Assembly (NCBI RefSeq): GCF_009720145.1
Contig: NZ_CP046253.1
Coordinates: forward strand, 558,001 to 622,000
Reading direction: 5' to 3'
DNA: 64,000 nucleotides
Origin: Sphingobium sp. CAP-1
GTDB lineage: Bacteria > Pseudomonadota > Alphaproteobacteria > Sphingomonadales > Sphingomonadaceae
The notes beneath the pieces were generated by a model, which made no database searches, was not told the DNA's origin, and saw nothing but the letters and a program-made list of their open reading frames with translations. Made by a program: the position numbers and the translations under genes. Shown here one piece after another: positions 62,641-64,000 of this stretch; position 1 is the stretch's first letter, and each line of letters opens with the position of its first letter.

Positions 62641-62964
62641 TCAGAAGGGCAGTTTGAAGCCGGGGGGCAGCGGCAAGCCGGCGGTCATCTTGCCCATTTC
62701 GGCATTGCTGACCTCATCGGCCTTCTTGCGCGCGTCGTTGAAGGCGGCGGCAACCAGATCCTCCAGCATCTGCTTTTCCGACGGCGCGAGCAGGCTTTCG
62801 TCGATGGTGACGCCCAGGATGCGGCCCTTGGCCGACGCTTTCACCTTGACCAGCCCGCCACCGGCCGCGCCTTCCACCTCCAGCTTGTCGAGATTGTCCT
62901 GCGCGCGCTGCAATTCCTCCTGAACACGGCTCGCCATGCCCAATATTTCGTTCAAGTCCTTCAT
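62641..62964 (-). CDS. ebfC: YbaB/EbfC-family nucleoid-associated protein
   Basis: The 107-residue protein has the family profile MKDLNEILGMASRVQEELQR, central VKVKASAKGRILGV and a short hydrophobic tail. It binds DNA as a dimer. It follows dnaX by 3 bp (dnaX stop at 62968-62970), the classical dnaX-ybaB pair. Confidence 0.95.
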   Translation of the reverse strand: MKDLNEILGMASRVQEELQRAQDNLDKLEVEGAAGGGLVKVKASAKGRILGVTIDESLLAPSEKQMLEDLVAAAFNDARKKADEVSNAEMGKMTAGLPLPPGFKLPF

Positions 62965-62967
62965 ATT

Positions 62968-64000
62968 TCAAGCACTCCATCGTTCGAGCTGGTCGTCCAG
63001 CTCGGCTTCGGGGAAGGCGGCCATTGCCGCCTTGACCACCGGGGTTTCCAAAATCTGCGCGCGGGCGTCGGCCGCTTTGCGCTGTTGCTGCTCCATCAAA
63101 GTGGGATCGCCGCCGGCCTGCGCCAGCCGAACCGTCCACCGCACCCTGGTCGCGGCGTTCAGCACCTGCTCCAGGTCGCGCTTGAAATCGCCGAACGGCC
63201 AGGCGCTGGTCAGCCGGACTTCGATGTCGGGCGGGTTGAGCGACACGACCGACGCGCAATCATGCAGATGATTGGCCAGCGACGGCTTCACCTTGTCCAC
63301 CACCGCGATCATCTCTTCGATGCTGGCGGGCAGCGCCGCGACCGGGGCTGCCGCAGAGGCGTCGACGGCGGCGCCGGGCGCGGATGACGGCGCGACGACG
63401 GGGCCACCCTCCCGCAGCAGCCGCGCCAGTTCGCCCGGATCGGGCATGGTCGCGGCGTGCATGACGCGCAACAGCGCCATTTCACAGCTTTCGATCGGCA
63501 GGACGGCGCTCGCCACTTCGTCATGGCCCTTGAGCAGCAATTGCCACAGGCGATGGAGCGGCGCGAAGCCCAGTTGCGCCGCCCATGCGCTGAGCGCCTC
63601 CCGCTCCTCGGCCGACTGGCCGGGGCTGGCGATGTCGCGCCCGGCCTTCACCAGCGTCACGGCATGGGCGAGTTCCAGCAGCCCGCGCATCAGCGCCAGC
63701 GGCTCGACGCCCAGTGCATATTGGTCGCGCACCGCACCCAGCAGCGCGGCGGTATCCCCCGCCAGCAGCAGGCCGAGCAGGCGGCGGGTGGAGCCGCGAT
63801 CGGACAGGCCCAGCATGTCGCGGACCTGCGCGGCCGTGACCAGCAGCACCGCCCCATTTTCGCCCTCCGGCCCCATCTCTGCATGGGCGATCGCCTGATC
63901 GAGGATGGACAGGCCGTCGCGCGCCGAGCCTTCGGCCGCCTGGGCGATCAGCGCCAGCGCATCCTCTTCGGCGGCGACCCCTTCCTTGTCACAGATGGTG
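62968..64000 (-). CDS. dnaX: DNA polymerase III subunit gamma/tau, C-terminal part (5' truncated by window)
   Basis: About 344 codons to the window edge on the minus strand. The AAA+ sensor region 'EGSARDGLSILDQAIAH' at the edge is the conserved sensor-2 block of DnaX. The middle continues as domain III (LLVTAAQVRDMLGLSDRG...), followed by a Pro/Ala linker and the tau-specific domain (VRWTVRLAQAGGDP) that binds the polymerase alpha subunit. The N-terminal ATPase core lies beyond position 64000. No slippery frameshift signal is evident in the visible part. Confidence 0.93.
   Translation of the reverse strand, partial: TICDKEGVAAEEDALALIAQAAEGSARDGLSILDQAIAHAEMGPEGENGAVLLVTAAQVRDMLGLSDRGSTRRLLGLLLAGDTAALLGAVRDQYALGVEPLALMRGLLELAHAVTLVKAGRDIASPGQSAEEREALSAWAAQLGFAPLHRLWQLLLKGHDEVASAVLPIESCEMALLRVMHAATMPDPGELARLLREGGPVVAPSSAPGAAVDASAAAPVAALPASIEEMIAVVDKVKPSLANHLHDCASVVSLNPPDIEVRLTSAWPFGDFKRDLEQVLNAATRVRWTVRLAQAGGDPTLMEQQQRKAADARAQILETPVVKAAMAAFPEAELDDQLERWSA

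Noticed and set aside
1..64000. CRISPR arrays, rRNA genes, prophage genes
   Set aside because: I saw no regularly spaced repeat array, rRNA segment or phage structural gene; the short repeats present are isolated palindromes.

Overview
The window reads as the chromosome of a sphingomonad alphaproteobacterium, close to Sphingobium or Sphingomonas. The evidence is the high GC content, the conserved gene orders trpF-trpB-trpA-accD-folC and aroA-cmk-rpsA-ihfB, lineage-typical families (TIGR02300, DUF6628, large TonB receptors), and short palindromic repeats of the kind common in sphingomonads. Genus is inferred from protein flavour, not from rRNA. Most of the window is stable core genome; the accessory part is the first 8 kb.

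Region 1 (1-8054) holds a FecR-type anti-sigma factor (5' end outside the window), a TonB-dependent receptor with an N-terminal signalling domain, and an S9 serine peptidase that looks like a lasso-peptide isopeptidase of the AtxE2 family. Together they form a sense, import and linearise module for lasso peptides. Facing it on the minus strand is a 53-codon stub that looks like the C-terminus of a lasso-peptide asparagine synthetase-like cyclase. A complete IS21-family element (istA/istB) cuts this stub. The rest of the biosynthetic operon is absent up to tRNA-Ile(CAT), so the locus appears to have lost lasso-peptide production while keeping the uptake and cleavage arm.

Region 2 (8-14 kb) has a polysaccharide deacetylase, a sensor kinase with a degenerate ATPase domain divergent from an Lrp/AsnC regulator, and a tandem pair of exported repeat proteins. 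Region 3 (14-25 kb) has gyrA, a DUF952 gene, a GT21-like glycosyltransferase divergent from an LpxL-like acyltransferase, and the trpFBA-accD-folC run. Region 4 (25-35 kb) has an AmpG-like permease, a response regulator, an RsuA/RluB-type pseudouridine synthase, rsmD, a single-domain globin divergent from an NsrR-like Rrf2 repressor with a recognisable operator between them, a UvrD/PcrA helicase and a GNAT gene.

Region 5 (35-50 kb) has two identical tRNA-Ala(GGC) genes, a TIGR02300 gene, aroA-cmk-rpsA-ihfB, tRNA-Leu(TAA), a CPA2 antiporter, glutaminase, alaS, a Tat-exported M24 peptidase and malate synthase G divergent from a LysR regulator. Region 6 (50-64 kb) has the NADP-malic enzyme, an L,D-transpeptidase, EamA and MFS transporters, an Asp/Asn hydroxylase-like protein, a YitT protein, hisI, tRNA-His, rlpA, HU, lon, ybaB/ebfC and the 3' part of dnaX. 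Several dispersed inverted repeats sit between genes, including a 32-bp sequence present twice 25 kb apart.
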